From contig OY741279.1 in the NCBI GenBank assembly GCA_963514095.1, forward strand, positions 7,896,322 through 7,960,321: DNA of 64,000 nt. Direction: 5' to 3'. The stretch is from Eutrigla gurnardus (Eukaryota > Chordata > Actinopteri > Perciformes > Triglidae). The position numbers and the translations under genes are program-made. Position 1 is the first letter of the stretch. Every line of letters begins with the position of its first letter. The notes below the pieces were generated by a model, which ran no database searches, had not been told where the DNA came from, and worked only from the letters and a program-made list of their open reading frames with translations. Below are positions 1-12,977 of this stretch, piece by piece.

Positions 1-3000
1 GTCGTCCTGGTTTCATGCACCAAGGACGAGGACGCCCCCCTCACCCAGCTCATGGACCAATGGACCACGAGGCTTTAGGCCAAGGAATGGCCGTTGATGA
101 CACTGAAATGGATCCAATGCACCATGAACATGACCCTCATGGCCATCCGATGCATCCTGATGCAGGAAGAGGTAGGCGTCGTGGGCCACCTCCACCTCAT
201 GACATGATGGATTCTATGGAGGAGTCGTACGAAGAAGGCATGGAGTTAGGTTGGCAGCCCCCACATGGCAGAGGCCCTCCTCTGCCTCCACATGAGATAG
301 ATTCGGGAGGAATGAGAAGGAGACCTATGGGTCGAGGGATGGCAAGAGGAATGTGGCGGGCGGGTCAGACACATGAGGAATATGAAGAGAGACATAATGA
401 GGGTTTTGTGGAGGATTACGGTCATGGGGAACACGGTTATCGCTGGCGGCCACCACAAGAATATCCTCCTGATGACTTTCGGCACGAGGCCAAGTACCAT
501 GAGTCTGAATGGGACAGAGAGCGTGCTCCTCCTGAGAGGGACTATCCCCCCCGTATGCCAGCTCCAGAGCCCTACAGAGACGGCCCTTGGCCAGATGAAA
601 GAGAAAGAGGTAACCCATATTCTCATGATGAACATGACAGGGGAAGAGGAGAGCTTAGAATCCGTGAGTATAGAGATGAGCCCCCTTACCGGCAGGAAGA
701 ACCACCATACCCGCCACCTGCACCAGCTTCAGAATGGGACAGGCCTTCAAGAGTTCCTCCACCACCTGAGAGAGGATATCCTGCTGACTATGAGGAACGC
801 AGAGCCCGCTATGAGGGGAAGAGGGAAGAGCCTCCTCTGGACATACGTCCACCTTTATCTCCTGCTGCACCTGTCACAAACTTGCCCGAGAGCTCAGCTG
901 AAAGTGGAGCAAACGTACTTGCTCTCTCCCAACGTCAGCATGAGATCATCTTGAAAGCTGCTCAAGAGCTTAAACTAATAAGGTAATGTTTAGACTTCCA
1001 TCATTGATTAATTCATTGTGATAATAGCTTTACACATTCTGACTAATCCCTAGTTGAATCTGGATCAGCAAAGAGATATGTTGTTATTTGCTAGAAGTTT
1101 TGAAATATCAACATAATTTAAAGTTTTTCAACAAACATAATTTAAAAGAAAAGTTCAGCTGGCCTGCCTTTGCACACTGCGGTAATTGAAGCAGAAAATT
1201 GTTTTGTTTTAGTTGCCATACATTTATGACCTACTTTATGTAATAATGTGATTTTGGGGAGCTTTTAGGTGAACTTAACGTCCATTCTTTTGGGTCTACA
1301 GGGAGATGCAGGAGGGGAAGACACCTGGTACTGAACCTCCACCTGCATCAGCTGACATCCTGTCTGAGCTCCCTGCTGGTCTTCTTGGCTTGGAAATCCC
1401 ACCAGACGTCAGGAATGTTCTAAAGGTAGTTTATTTTTATTAACACTTAGGCATTTTAGCTCAATGAGTAACAACGCATTGTTGTATTAATGGCAGTTGA
1501 CAAAGTGATTTTCAAATTGTGGTCATAGTACTTTAAGTTAAGTACATTTTCTTTGTACTTCTTCCACTATATGACACTTGCTCAGTGGATTTCTCCCTGT
1601 CTGTGGCAAGAAAGTCAGAAAGTTTTGTGGTTTCTCTCTCCCTACCAGCCTCCTCCCTGCTCTCCTCGTTTTGCTTTTTAAGAAATCAGCTCTATATCGC
1701 TTCATTTTTAATCATTATATAAAATTTGTCATCTTTAGGGCATGACTGCAGTTGCCCAGACAGCTGTAACCGAACGTGTGCATTGGGACACTAAGCCTTC
1801 TGTCACCGATTACCAGTCGCTCCCTGCACCCAAACCTTCAGTGATTCCAAAGACTGTGGATTATGGGCATGGGCACGGTATGGACAGCAAAGATGAACAT
1901 ATTATGTAGCCATTTTGAAAATGGGTTAAGTTTCAGGACTCTGTTGGTCACATTAACACTCATTGTTTCAGATCCTGGAACCACCGTTGAGCGGATCTCC
2001 TATGGTGAGAGAATTGTGTTGAGGCCTGACCCATTGCCAGACAGAGGTTATGAAAAAGGTGAGAAAATTCAGTAAAAGCTTAGCTTTCGCTACTCAAACA
2101 GAGCTTGCTTTTGTAATTTTCTCACCATTGTTCATTCATTTTTTTCTAGAACCTCTTGGTCCCAGAGATCCTTACAGCAGAGACGCATATTATGAAAGAC
2201 GAGCAGACCCTTACATGGACCGCCGGGAGTACAGCAGAGAACGTGAACTATACAGAGAAAAGCCGCCACCCGAATATGAAAGAGAAAGATACGAGAGGGA
2301 GCGCTATCCCCCAAGAGAGAGGGATGACAGGTACAGTTTCCTCGGTAGCTCCGACGCCCCCTTTTTTCCAAAGTGTGCGGCGTCTGGACATGTGTAATAT
2401 TGTTTTCTGTTTTATCTGTTTTTGATTCAAGCACACAGTCCCTGGTTGAAGAAAGGTACTACATCACATTGTGTGATTAGTCATCAGTCTGTGCCAGTTT
2501 GAATCAAGAAATTCTGTTGATGAAACGGAACTTAGCAAATGCCTCCCCTCTGTGTAGATCTCCACTGGCACCTCCTCCACGCTCAGGATACAGGGAGAGA
2601 GACCGGGAGCATCGAGACAGGGAGCATAGTGACAGTCGGGATCGGGATGAACATTATGGAAGGCCTGGCTATGACAGACCTTCATACGACCGCAGCGGAC
2701 TCGACCGCAGCGGACTCGAACGCAGCGGACTCGACCGCAGCGGACTCGACCGCAGTGGGCCCGAGCGTTACGCCCATAGCTCCTCACCTTATGGTAGGTT
2801 CATTCCAACATCTGCTGACAGACATGTACCCGCATACTTCAGCTGTATGAAAAGTAATGCCATTTAGAGGAATACTTGAAATGCAATGAATATCACACAG
2901 CAGAGAGAAGAAGTTACCCAGAGGACCGAGGACCTTCCACTGCACCACCTCTCCCACCTCCATCTCAGCCTCCCCCACGAGTCGAGAGGAAGCCAGAAAT

Positions 3001-6000
3001 CAAGAACATTGACGATATCCTCAAACCTCCTGGCAGAACCTCTCGCCCTGAAAGGGTATGAATCACGGCTTCAATGTTTCTGTAACAATATGATTTTGTT
3101 CGTTTTTATAATATCAAGAAGTAATTCATGTGATATATTTTAACAGATTGTCATCATAATGAGAGGACTTCCAGGAAGTGGAAAAAGCCACGTTGCAAAG
3201 CTCATACGGGTGAGTGTTAATTTAGCTGAACTTCAGGAACAACATACAACAACAATACTCATAGAGCCTGTTCATATGTCCTTCCCAAAAAAAATGTTCT
3301 CCCTAACAAATATTATTACTGTAACAAAGCCAATAGAAACATTAAATCTTTTTAATTTTTTTGATGTTATTAAGGATAAGGAAGTCGATTGCGGCGGTGC
3401 ACCTCCAAGAGTTCTTGTTTTGGACGACTATTTCATGACGGAGGTTGAGAAAGTAACGAAAGACCCTGACACAGGGAGAAGAGTCAAAAACAAGGTGAGT
3501 CTTACATGCAACAATAAAGTAGTGCCATTGGAAACTCAGCATCACTGAGCAGCATCACCTGGCAGATGTATCACAGTTGTTATTATAAACAATGTAATGC
3601 AAATACCTGTCCTGCAGGTTCTTGAGTACGAGTATGAGCCAGAGATGGAGGATACCTACCGGAACAGCATGCTTAAAACGTTCAAGAAAACTCTGGATGA
3701 TGGCTTTTTCCCATTCATCATTTTAGACACTATTAATGACAGGGTTAAACAGTTTGACCAGTTCTGGAGTGCAGCCAAGACGAAAGGCTTTGAGGTGAGT
3801 TTTGTTCATGGATGATTTCGATTTTATTTTATTTTTTTAAATCTGCTTTGTGCTAAAGATGTTTTGTTTTTCTCATGTCTAAGGTGTATCTTGCTGAAAT
3901 CACTGCAGACACTCAGACTTGTTCAAAGAGAAATGTCCATGGGCGCACGCTGAAGGATATATTGAAGGTCCGTCATATCAAATAACAATCTCAGACGCAT
4001 TTTGTAATAATCACAATGTCCACTATAGAGCATACACAAAGAATACAATTCTGAATGGAGCGTTCTGTACACAGATGTCCAATAACTGGGAGCCTTCACC
4101 ACGTCATATGGTACGCTTGGATGTCCGATCCCTGCTTCAGGATGCTGCTATAGAGGAGGTGAGGTCTTCAAGACTTGATGGTTCTCATAATATAGCAGTC
4201 TTTTCTCAGTACCTAAACTAACATGTGCTTGTGTTATTAGGTCGAAATGGAAGACTTCAATCCTGATGACGAGCCCAAGGAGCCAAAGAGGGAGGAGGAA
4301 GAAGAGGGTGATCTGGTAGGACACGAAACGCTTAAATTTTATAGCTACGTAGTTGCAGAATCATTTCTACTTCTTTTTATTCCCATCTACCACATAAGGC
4401 ATACACAGTATTTTAATTTCAATGTAGTAAATATCAGATTTACAAGGAAGACCAGAGCAGAACAGAGAAACTATAAGGGATCGTGATAGAGTCAAAGTAC
4501 TGTAGTGGATTGGTCCTAAAACTAAATGATATGTGCAACAGGCCATTAACTAAAGGAGGAGTTGCAAGGCTTAGTTTAGTATATTTCATTGTTAGATACA
4601 TTTGAACATTTCATCTTCAAAATGTTGGAAATTTAAAAGTTCATGATGTTGTTAAAATACCACCATCGGAATAAGTGTTCCCAAACTTTAGCCTGAATGA
4701 CATTTATTCATCTGACATAATTATATTACCTTTATTATGAAGGAAAATGTTTACAGGTGCATTTATAATCAGAAACCTGCATTTTTAGGTTCAAATTTTT
4801 ATATGTTTCCAAATCAATCATTTAAATAGCTTATTAAACTATTCTGGTAAAATTTGAACAAACCATAAAATCTTGAATTACCTGTGCTGGTGTTGATGGA
4901 ATGAAAGTGATGGACTTTCTGCTATCCATCTCGGTGGAAGATTATCTTCGGTTGTGTCGACATCTTGATGAAATAAAAGCAGTAGCACTTGCTGCTGAGG
5001 AACATATTTTGAAACTTTCAAAATATAAATGTGTCCTTTGGTAGCACCTTCAGGGGGATTGCCACCATATGGATCATGCAAACTTGAGACCAAACTGGAC
5101 TACAGTGCAAAATTCATGAATTTGTGATCATGAAATGCACAGTTGCCTAATAATCAATTGCCTAATCTGCTTTATCTTAAATCAGCTTGCATCAATATTT
5201 AGATAACAATGTATCAAATGACAATGGAAAATAGTTTGAAACAGTTTGATGTACAAATCTGCACGTCCCCTCAGACAAGATCAGAATTTAGAATTAGCAG
5301 CTATAAAGCCAAATATTTCCTTCTGAGTTTGTAAAAACAAAGAAGAAGAAGAAAACATAAAAAAAAACCAAGATCCCATTAAGGTTCCAGTAGTGCCATC
5401 AGGCACCATCTGTTAGTTCGTTACAGCACAACAGTCCCGGCGGCATGGGCGGGCATGGGCGGGCATTGGCGGGCCGTGCCCGCCCACAGAGTCAGCCGTG
5501 CCCATAGATATGGCCGTGCCTGCCCTGAGCTGGAAGCTGTTTATTTTATTTGGGTTTTGTTTTTTACCTCGGAGTGGCCAACTTTCTATTATTCCTATCT
5601 CGGTTTGTCGATACAATTCAACCAATCCAATCAAGGAACAAACGTGCTGGCCAATTACAGGTGTTGGGGCGGGTCACTGAGTCATACTCATGAGAGGGAC
5701 GCTGTTAGTACTTGACGTTCAGTGTTTCCCCCAGAAAATGTGTTAGTTAAGGTGGTGTCTGTCAGGGGGGGGGGAGGATGATGAGCATCACATTAATAGC
5801 TACAGATACTGTAAAACACTACAACGACATATGAGTGCATGTCTTATTTTATGAAGTAAAATATAAGTTATAGGTTTACTCAACAGCTTAATAGTTCATA
5901 GAAATTCAGGTAGAAATAGGTTAACTCAGAGTTCCACAGCTTATCAAAAACAATCCTCCCCCCACAGGGGGTGTCTCCCCCCCATGTAAATGATTATTGA

Positions 6001-6409
6001 TTTATGAATGAATTGATAGGTGGCTTATTTTTGGCATATATTAATTTCTTTTTGGCCTGGAGGCAAGGGCGTAACTTTGAGTTGAACATTGGGGGGGTTG
6101 AGATTTCCGCCTGTGAAGCAGGTGTATATATATATATCTTTGGAGACTATGGTGGGGGGATTGCGATCCTGTAGGGGGGTCCGGGGGCATGCCCCCCCGG
6201 GAGAAAATTTTAAATAATTTCATTTTAATGCATCAATTTGGTGAATTCTGAGAAACAAAATATGACATATCAATTACTGACCAATTTCTTACAAACTGCT
6301 GGTACTGATACAAATGTTGACATACTAAATGGGGTTGATGAGTTTAAGCATTCAAGAAAAGATGAAAACAAAAATGACTAAAACACAATTTGTTTATTAT
6401 TATTATTAT

Positions 6410-6446
<37 letters not shown>

Positions 6447-9400
6447 TAAGTGGGTGACTATTCCTCAGCCTTCCTTGGTGTTTTGGTTTTGACTAAAGCC
6501 TCGTTCACATACGTCGCCACTCTCCCATCTCTGAGCGACAGCTGTCAATTAATGTGAATGTGTTCTAGTGGAATGTGGTCAGGACAGGCGATGCGATGTG
6601 GTCGATCGGAGATCAAATTATTTTAACTTTCTGCGATGTGAGTGAAGCGAGTACCAATCACAATGTAGAATAGAGATGATCGACAGTTGACGTCAACAGA
6701 GAGTTCCACAGATAGTTACCGTTTGAAGTCGCCGGCGGCAGTGAATTTTTTTTTGCCAGCGAGTAGAATTCAGCGAGAAAGCGAGTGACGGGCGAGTAGC
6801 GACGTATGTGAACGGGGCTATACGCACACGCACTGTCGAACTCGCCGGCTGGGGGGGGGGGGGGGGACAAACTAACTTTTGTTCAGTAACATGATTTGAC
6901 TCGTGAGTGGTGGCACTGGAGCCCTAGCAGTAGCTACCTCCTGTTGGGAAAATACTTTTATTCTTTTGCTTTTTTTCGCGTGCTTTCTTCATACCACCGC
7001 TGATGCGGGGAGAGACCGGAGAGACAGTAGAGAAGCGCAGGTCCGGCAAGGTGGGCGAAACCAAATCTCAGAGCGGGAGGGGGCACAGACAAACGTCACT
7101 ATTTTTTACTGGTAAATTGAGAAAATCTACCACACTGTTGTGATTATAATGCTTAACATTCAATATCAATAATTATGATATCAAATTGGGTGGGTTGTGG
7201 TGGCTGGTTTGGATTATTGGGTGGGTTGCAACCCACCCATCCCCCCCATAAATTACGCCTATGCCTGGAGGCCCTGCCCGGCCTGTACAATGGTAGGGGA
7301 AACACTGCGGCGAATAATGCTAGTATATGGATTTTTTTTTTTTTTTTCTTTTTCTTTTTTTTTTAAGACGTTAGTTTAGGCGGCAGCCCTTTGTTGTTAA
7401 GGCGGCTGCCTTAACAGGAAAGCGCTGCGGGAAACCCTGACGTTCATGGCCGCAGTTGCTCATAGAGTCGCTAGTTAGCTGTGGTGTTCGGTATGGATAT
7501 TCGTATTTTTCCCCCAAAAAAAAGTGACGACGCAAACGGGAGCGAGCAGGAAGCAGCGATATTCACTTGTACTGGAAACGTCAGCACTGAATTCAACAGT
7601 AACACTGGAGTAAACATTCATGCTAGGAGAGGTAGCTCCCTAGCTGCTGGAGCTAGCGCTCCCAGTATGAATGTTTACTTCAGTGTTCAGGTTGACATCA
7701 GTGTTCAGGTTGACATCAGTGCTTCTGTTTCCAGTAGAAGTGAAGCTGTATGGTGCTATCTGAATGCCACAACCCTTGTTGCTGGTCTTCTTGAATAAAT
7801 GCTTGAGTTGAACAAATGGACACAGCACTACACTATTTTGTTTGTTTGTTTTTTAGATTTTGGGATGAACTGCCCCTTTTTAGTAAGAGGAAAATGATTT
7901 CTCCACACTGTAGGAGTGGTCACAGAGCCATTGTTCAGCCTGAAGCAAATAAAATGTATGTTGAAAAAGTTTGCCCCCCTGGAAAAATGTAATGCCCCCC
8001 CTTAATTTTTTTTCTGCAGCACGAGCACACTATGAAAATGCTCCAGTAACATGAGAGATTGCTTTGTAGACCATTCTTGCTTGGAAATCAAACACTCAAG
8101 TTCTGCACTGACTGTGTGCAATTTCTGTTATTACTTGCCTTATTTTTTATAAACCACTTTCTTTAAACATGATCAGATTCAAAGGTTGATTTCGACATGG
8201 CTGTGTAAACATGTCCTCAGGGATTTTGAGGTATAATTTGTTGTACTCCCAGAGGGGTAGAACTTGATGTAGTAATGGACAATGAACACTAAGAGGATGT
8301 TTACAATTTCTGGAGCATTTTTGTATTTCAGGTTACTACAAGAACATATTAACATACTTTAATGGTAAAAAAAATAAATAAAAAAACTCCTATACTGGCT
8401 GTGCTCCAGCAGCTTTTCTCACCCTCTTTCTGATACACTCTGTTTGAGCTCCTGCCCCTCCCTCCCAAAAAGCCCAGTCTACTCTGATTGGTCAGCTGAC
8501 CCGTGGACTTTAGGCTTTGCAACTCTGAAGGCCATTTACATGCACAAAAACGAGATAACACACTGGCGGAAAGGGGGAAAAAGCTTAATAGGTCCTCTTT
8601 AAAGGACAAAGATGTTTTGCACAACGTTTGAAATATGGTTCTGAATGTGTGCAACTCCGGGTGGGGATTTATATTGTTTCTTGGGCCTATGAATTACAAT
8701 TAAAAGCTGCTGTAACACAACAGTGAGCATTAGAAGCAACATAGGTCTGGTGGTCTGTTAAGAAAAAGAAAAAGTCAACAAATATAAATTATTATCTCTA
8801 TAATAAAGGTGAGTGATAAGTTGTGATAAGTTGTGTTAAATTGCCTAAAATGTCTTCTTTTGTTGCAAATCTTTCTGGACATTGTATATAACTATTGGCG
8901 CTGCAATCAAGAAGCATTTACAACAAAAGAAAGTTACAGATATTAGACTGATTGGAAACTACTTACTCTAAGTGTATCTGTATTTGTACTGAAGCTTTTA
9001 TGGAGCTTTCCCAGACTTAGGACCAGTTCTATGATCCCCCAGGGGATCCTCCACAATTACAAAAGATAAACTGAATCTGTGGTCCTTTGTTTCCAGAAAA
9101 GAAACGTATGTCTATCAATGCTTTAGGTGAGCAATATCAAATCATACATTTGGCACAACAAGAAAGTATAACAAACTATAGGTTACGTTCAAAAGTTTTA
9201 GTTATTTTTAAAATTATCCAAGAGCATAAAACACTTCATCTTACAGGGCCGTCTATGGGTCCCCAATATGGGACTTGATTATTAATCAGATGATGATTAT
9301 TATTGTGTATTGAAAAATGTCTTTCTGGGGTGCCAAAACATCTTACCTTGCAGCACCATTCCACTGTTAATAGTTCTATGTGAAACCTTCAATAATGACT

Positions 9401-12400
9401 ACAATGTGACCAGTGGTCATTAAGTGAACAGTGACATGATGCACAAGATTGAACGCTGTTTTTTCTTGCTCATCAACCCCTGCTGTTTTTAAGCTATATA
9501 TATCTATAGAAAAAACAAAATAACAATATTATTGGGTTAGATGCATGTTGGTTGTTTCAGAATATGGATAACCATGTTTGTTGTGTGAGACTGCGAGCAA
9601 ACAACTGTGTATGCCTCATAAACGCCGACCGCAGCTGATTTTAGAGAATCGTTTAAAAACTAGGAATATATCTAGTGCTATATCTAGGAATATATCTAGT
9701 AGGAATATATCTAGTGCTATATCTAGGAATATATCTAGTAGGAATATATCTAGTGAGTTCTCCAATTGGTAAATGTTGGGCTAGCTTTGATTTTAAAATG
9801 GCCACGTTGCTATTTGTGAATGATGAATGATCCTTTGTTTCATTGCCACGTTTTCTCGTTACTGTGACGATTCGACTGTGAGATTGGCGGTAGTCGACTG
9901 TTCAGGGTCACCCCTAAACATCCATGAGTAATCCAAACAGACCTTTGAGTCTGTTGTCTTGGAAAGCAACAGGTCCTTCAGCTTTAATCACCAAGCTTCG
10001 GTTTGTAAATTAAACTCTGGAATCCAGAGTGCCTGAACTTGGATTAAACCTGAGAAGATGCTAATGGAAGTTGTTTCCAGCAGCATTTCTTTATCATTCA
10101 TGTTTGTATTTGTTTGTTTTTCCACGTGTGCATACTCATTACAAACTGAGCAAGATCGGTATATTCAGCATACTTTTACACATCCTGAATATTACAAAGA
10201 AATATAACAATAAGTGGTTGAAATATACCAAAGAAAAATGCTTTCTTTAAAGCTTTTAAACACCAAGCGTCCAAATAAGCCGGTGGCTTCCTGTGTCTGA
10301 TTAGACTTCTGTCAGCACTGAGTGGGTTTGTACAGACTGCGTGCCTTGCTTATATATGTCCTCGTAATGCTTCGCCCATCTTAAACCTGAGCAGAGGTCT
10401 AATCAGAAAAAATATGGACAATGTTTTACACATAATTTATAAAGGTTATGAAAATAAATATATTTCACTGATGCAAATTGCATTCTTAAAAATAAAGAAA
10501 ACCAAATGATATAACACACAACAAAAAAGAGTCTGAAATACAAAAATAAAAAATGAATTAATATTGTTAAAAATACATATTTCACGTGAAATTAAACAAC
10601 TTACTGAATGATCTAGTCTTTTGAATTTTTTAGATCATATCTTTTCTTTGACAGGCAGAGCAAGATTAATGTTATAATTAAGAAATAAAAAAAGTGTTAG
10701 GAAGACATGGATCATATTCAAATAATTCAAAATAAAGCCTTTACCAAAAAAAAAAAAAGATAAAAGAGGATATATAGGGACAAAAATTGTCATAAAAATC
10801 TTAACAAATTATAAACTTAAGAGATAAATGTGTGACTTATGAAAACAGGAAACATAATGTGAAATCATAACATTTTGACAGAGATTAGCCACAGATGCTA
10901 TACTCTACTATACTATAATCAGCGTTACTCATTTCATTTCATCATGTGTTCCAGAGGCTCTTTCATCTGTCATTACTTGGGGTAAAATTTTTAGAAGGTG
11001 AATTATTATATCAAAGAAAAGCTAAACTATGAAACCCGGTTTCCTTAAATTAGTAAAAAGGTGTCATATCTTTTAGCGATGCACCGAACCAGACGCCGAC
11101 ACGCTGGTCATGAGTTTGACTCAAAGCTGGAGCATGCAGCAATCCGAGATGACTTCCTCTAAGATTAACAAGCGAGCGATAATTTGATGTTGTTGACATT
11201 TTACCTCTCAAATGTCACATTGCAGTTTCCATCAGGTGGTCTTCAGAGCTCAGGTGCTAGCCAGCCACAAAGCATCAGTGTATTTTGACAGCTGATGATT
11301 GGTTGGGGAAATGCTACGCTACGTCTGCTACGTTGAGCAGCAGCACTGTGGATTCAGACACACGATGATCATGAGCTTACACAGGCTAAACGACATGTTT
11401 GGAGACTGAAAAGCTTGTTTTGCTTTTATATCTTATGAGAGCAGGTAGAGGTTTTTAATAAAGGAAAGCATTTTGGCAAAGAATGTTTGTTCTTCAAAGC
11501 AGAGCACAGCTGTTATCCCTTCTGACTTATTTTGCAAAAAGCCAGAAGTTTTAGTCTAAACACATTAGTTTCTCTCAACCTGCAAGATCAAAATATTTGC
11601 ATGCCACTGACACATTATGCCTTAAGTAGATAATTCCTCACGCAGTCTCATGCTTCAGTGTTCTTTGTTGTCTTTCAACTTCTGATAAACCAGTCTGCTC
11701 TCTTTTCAGCCACCCCCTGCTTCTCTCTCCCTCTCCCCGTGTCACCCAGATGTTTAACCATTTCTTTATATAATATAGGGCTACATTCCAAAAAGCAAAT
11801 GGGAGATGGACACGTCCGAGGCCAAACTCGGTAGGTGTTCCTTTTTTTTTTTCCTTCGTCTTTATTTAATGACTGTTTTCCAAGTCTTTTACCTTTGTGA
11901 TGCTGACGATGGTCCACACAGCATGACCACAACCTACACTATTATGTGTTGTGATCGACAGATGCTTTAAATTGGACGAATTGAAGAAAGTGTGATTTAT
12001 ATTGAGTGAATGAAAAAGTGACACATGCTACATATAAGGCCAAAGTGTGTCTTGTTTGTCATGTAGTTTTTCAACTCAATATCCATGTAAAAATAAACTT
12101 GGTCAGAATTCCTACAAATCCCCAAAGTAAAGGAAACATCTTCTAGTCGTATTGATGTGATTGCATGAAACGGATAATGTTGATTGACTCGCTGTCTTTT
12201 CATTAATAAATTGGTGTTTGATGTTAGGGTGATGAGGGCACATTTTTTAACAGCGGAGAGAACTGACGAGAACAGTGATTTTCTATTTATACAGACAAGC
12301 TGGACGGTTTGGGGAGCAGTGGGAAGAGGAAACGTGAAGACATGGAGCACCTGGAGGACTACCTTCAGCTGCCAGACGACTATGCCACGCGCATGTCGGA

Positions 12401-12977
12401 ACCAGGGAAGAAAAGGGTAAATGGTGCTGCAGAGACGTGGCTTTGTCTGTAATGTAACTGAATTATCTTAGTCATACCCCAAAAATACGTTCAAATTTGA
12501 ATGATTAAAACAAATTGCCAGGTATGTACATTTTAGGTTGAGGCTGAGCTGGCAACTTCCAGTTACCTATGCCAACTTTATTTTATTGTATAGAATGAAT
12601 AAAATTATGATAGTGAAACAAGTCTTTTTGTGGGGGTCGAGACGCTCAAAACAGTTGTGACCTCAACACAAATATGGAGAAAAACAGTAACTGTGATGAT
12701 AGCAATAGTCTTAACATCACAATTCAGGACTGTAGTTCAGTTTTTTCACATGTGGTTTCTGAACTCTTATTTGGCTTCCCCCAGCCTTTGAATAATGCTC
12801 TGTCATTAACTTCCTGGTTGTTTTGTCAAGGTTCGATGGGCCGATCTCGAAGAGCAGAAGGAAGCGGATCGGAAGCGAGCGATCGGCTTCGTGGTGGGTC
12901 AAACGGACTGGGAGAGAATAACGGACGAGAGCGGAACGTTGGCACAAAGAGCTCTCAACCGTACCAAGTATTTCTAA
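1..12977 (+). CDS. ylpm1: YLP motif-containing protein 1, 3' part (5' end outside window)
   Basis: Nuclear protein (ZAP3) with a P-loop kinase-like domain that binds protein phosphatase 1 and has been linked to telomerase regulation. Exons read here: 1-982, 1302-1425, 1739-1877, 1972-2058, 2150-2330, 2558-2793, 2901-3055 (acceptor could be 2904), 3147-3209, 3375-3494, 3618-3794, 3884-3967, 4075-4158, 4241-4315, 11779-11830, 12295-12416, 12831-12977. They join in one frame into 941 residues ending at a TAA. The first part is rich in Arg, Glu, Pro, Tyr and His. The exon at 3147 encodes a Walker A motif (GLPGSGKS) and the exon at 3375 a Walker B-like VLVLDDYF. The C-terminus carries the PP1-binding RVRW motif, split by the last intron (KKR at 12416, VRW from 12831). 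The intron 4316-11778 is about twenty times longer than the others and full of repeats. The identity is secure; the start codon is not in the window. Confidence 0.95.
2688..2762 (+). repeat. Coding minisatellite, 15-bp unit x5 inside ylpm1
   Basis: Five head-to-tail 15-bp units (GACCGCAGCGGACTC and one- to three-base variants) encode the pentapeptide D/E-R-S-G-L/P. The copies are nearly identical in DNA, so the expansion is recent. It lies in the RD/RE-rich low-complexity part of the protein. Confidence 0.9.
5440..5478. repeat. GC-rich 10-bp tandem repeat
   Basis: About four copies of a GGGCATGGGC-like unit are followed by an inverted GCCCGCCC block. The surrounding DNA is AT-rich. Confidence 0.7.
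6054..7273. mobile_element. Possible nested DNA element inside the hAT insertion
   Basis: The left end (GGCCTGGAGGCAAGGGCGTAAC) reappears at the right end as an imperfect inverted copy (TTACGCCTATGCCTGGAGGCC). Both ends are followed inward by runs of G on the same relative strand. The interior has a palindromic block around GGGGCATGCCCC at 6186-6197. No coding potential is seen. The boundaries are provisional. Confidence 0.4.
6397..6453. repeat. TTA/TAA trinucleotide microsatellite with strand switch
   Basis: A run of (TTA)n passes directly into (TAA)n, which makes a perfect AT-only palindrome within the hAT insertion. Confidence 0.9.
7566..7737. repeat. Long inverted (foldback) repeat
   Basis: The left arm from about 7566 pairs with the right arm ending at about 7737. 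Matching blocks include TACTGGAAAC (7570-7579) with GTTTCCAGTA (7727-7736), and GTAAACATTCAT with ATGAATGTTTAC. The right arm has an extra copy of a tandem 18-bp unit (AGTGTTCAGGTTGACATC). It could fold into a hairpin of roughly 70 bp. It starts 120 bp right of the hAT element and is probably a MITE-like relic. Confidence 0.7.
8375..8605. repeat. Dispersed teleost repeat fragment
   Basis: Phrases such as CAGTCTACTCTGATTGGTCAGC and the end AAAAAGCTTAATAGGTCCTCTTTAA recur in many fish genomes as an interspersed repeat. I recognise the sequence type from general knowledge but cannot name the family. Confidence 0.5.
9662..9754. repeat. AT-rich minisatellite (15/24-bp units)
   Basis: The unit AGGAATATATCTAGT (15 bp) alternates with a 24-bp version that adds GCTATATCT. 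The pair forms a 39-bp higher-order repeat present twice, followed by one more 15-bp unit. Confidence 0.9.

Larger units (their letters stand above)
5713..7446. mobile_element. Non-autonomous hAT-type DNA transposon with target-site duplication
   Basis: The two ends are imperfect inverted repeats: the left begins GTGTTTCCCCCAG (from 5722) and the right, reverse-complemented, reads AGGGTTTCCCGCAG. This is the CAGTGTTTCCC-type terminus typical of hAT elements. The 9-bp string TGACGTTCA occurs directly on both sides (5713-5721 and 7438-7446); 8 bp of it would be the target-site duplication. Subterminal TTAAGGYGGYTG-like motifs are also inverted. I see no transposase reading frame, so the element depends on a transposase supplied elsewhere. 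It seems to contain a second nested element. Confidence 0.75.
4316..11778 (+). other. Giant repeat-filled intron of ylpm1
   Basis: The donor after 4315 and the acceptor before 11779 join in frame, so this whole 7.46 kb is intronic. It holds a GC-rich 10-bp repeat (5440-5478), a hAT-type insertion (5713-7446), a foldback (7566-7737), a dispersed repeat (8375-8605) and an AT-rich minisatellite (9662-9754). I see no convincing host exon in it. The segment 9800-11770 is AT-rich unique-looking DNA without recognisable content. Confidence 0.8.

Noticed and set aside
373..954. 193-codon frame overlapping the first ylpm1 exon
   Set aside because: It is an out-of-frame shadow of the ylpm1 coding exon, whose own frame splices correctly and gives the family sequence.
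2688..2762. Short direct repeats that might suggest a CRISPR array
   Set aside because: The units are contiguous without spacers and in frame within a eukaryotic exon.
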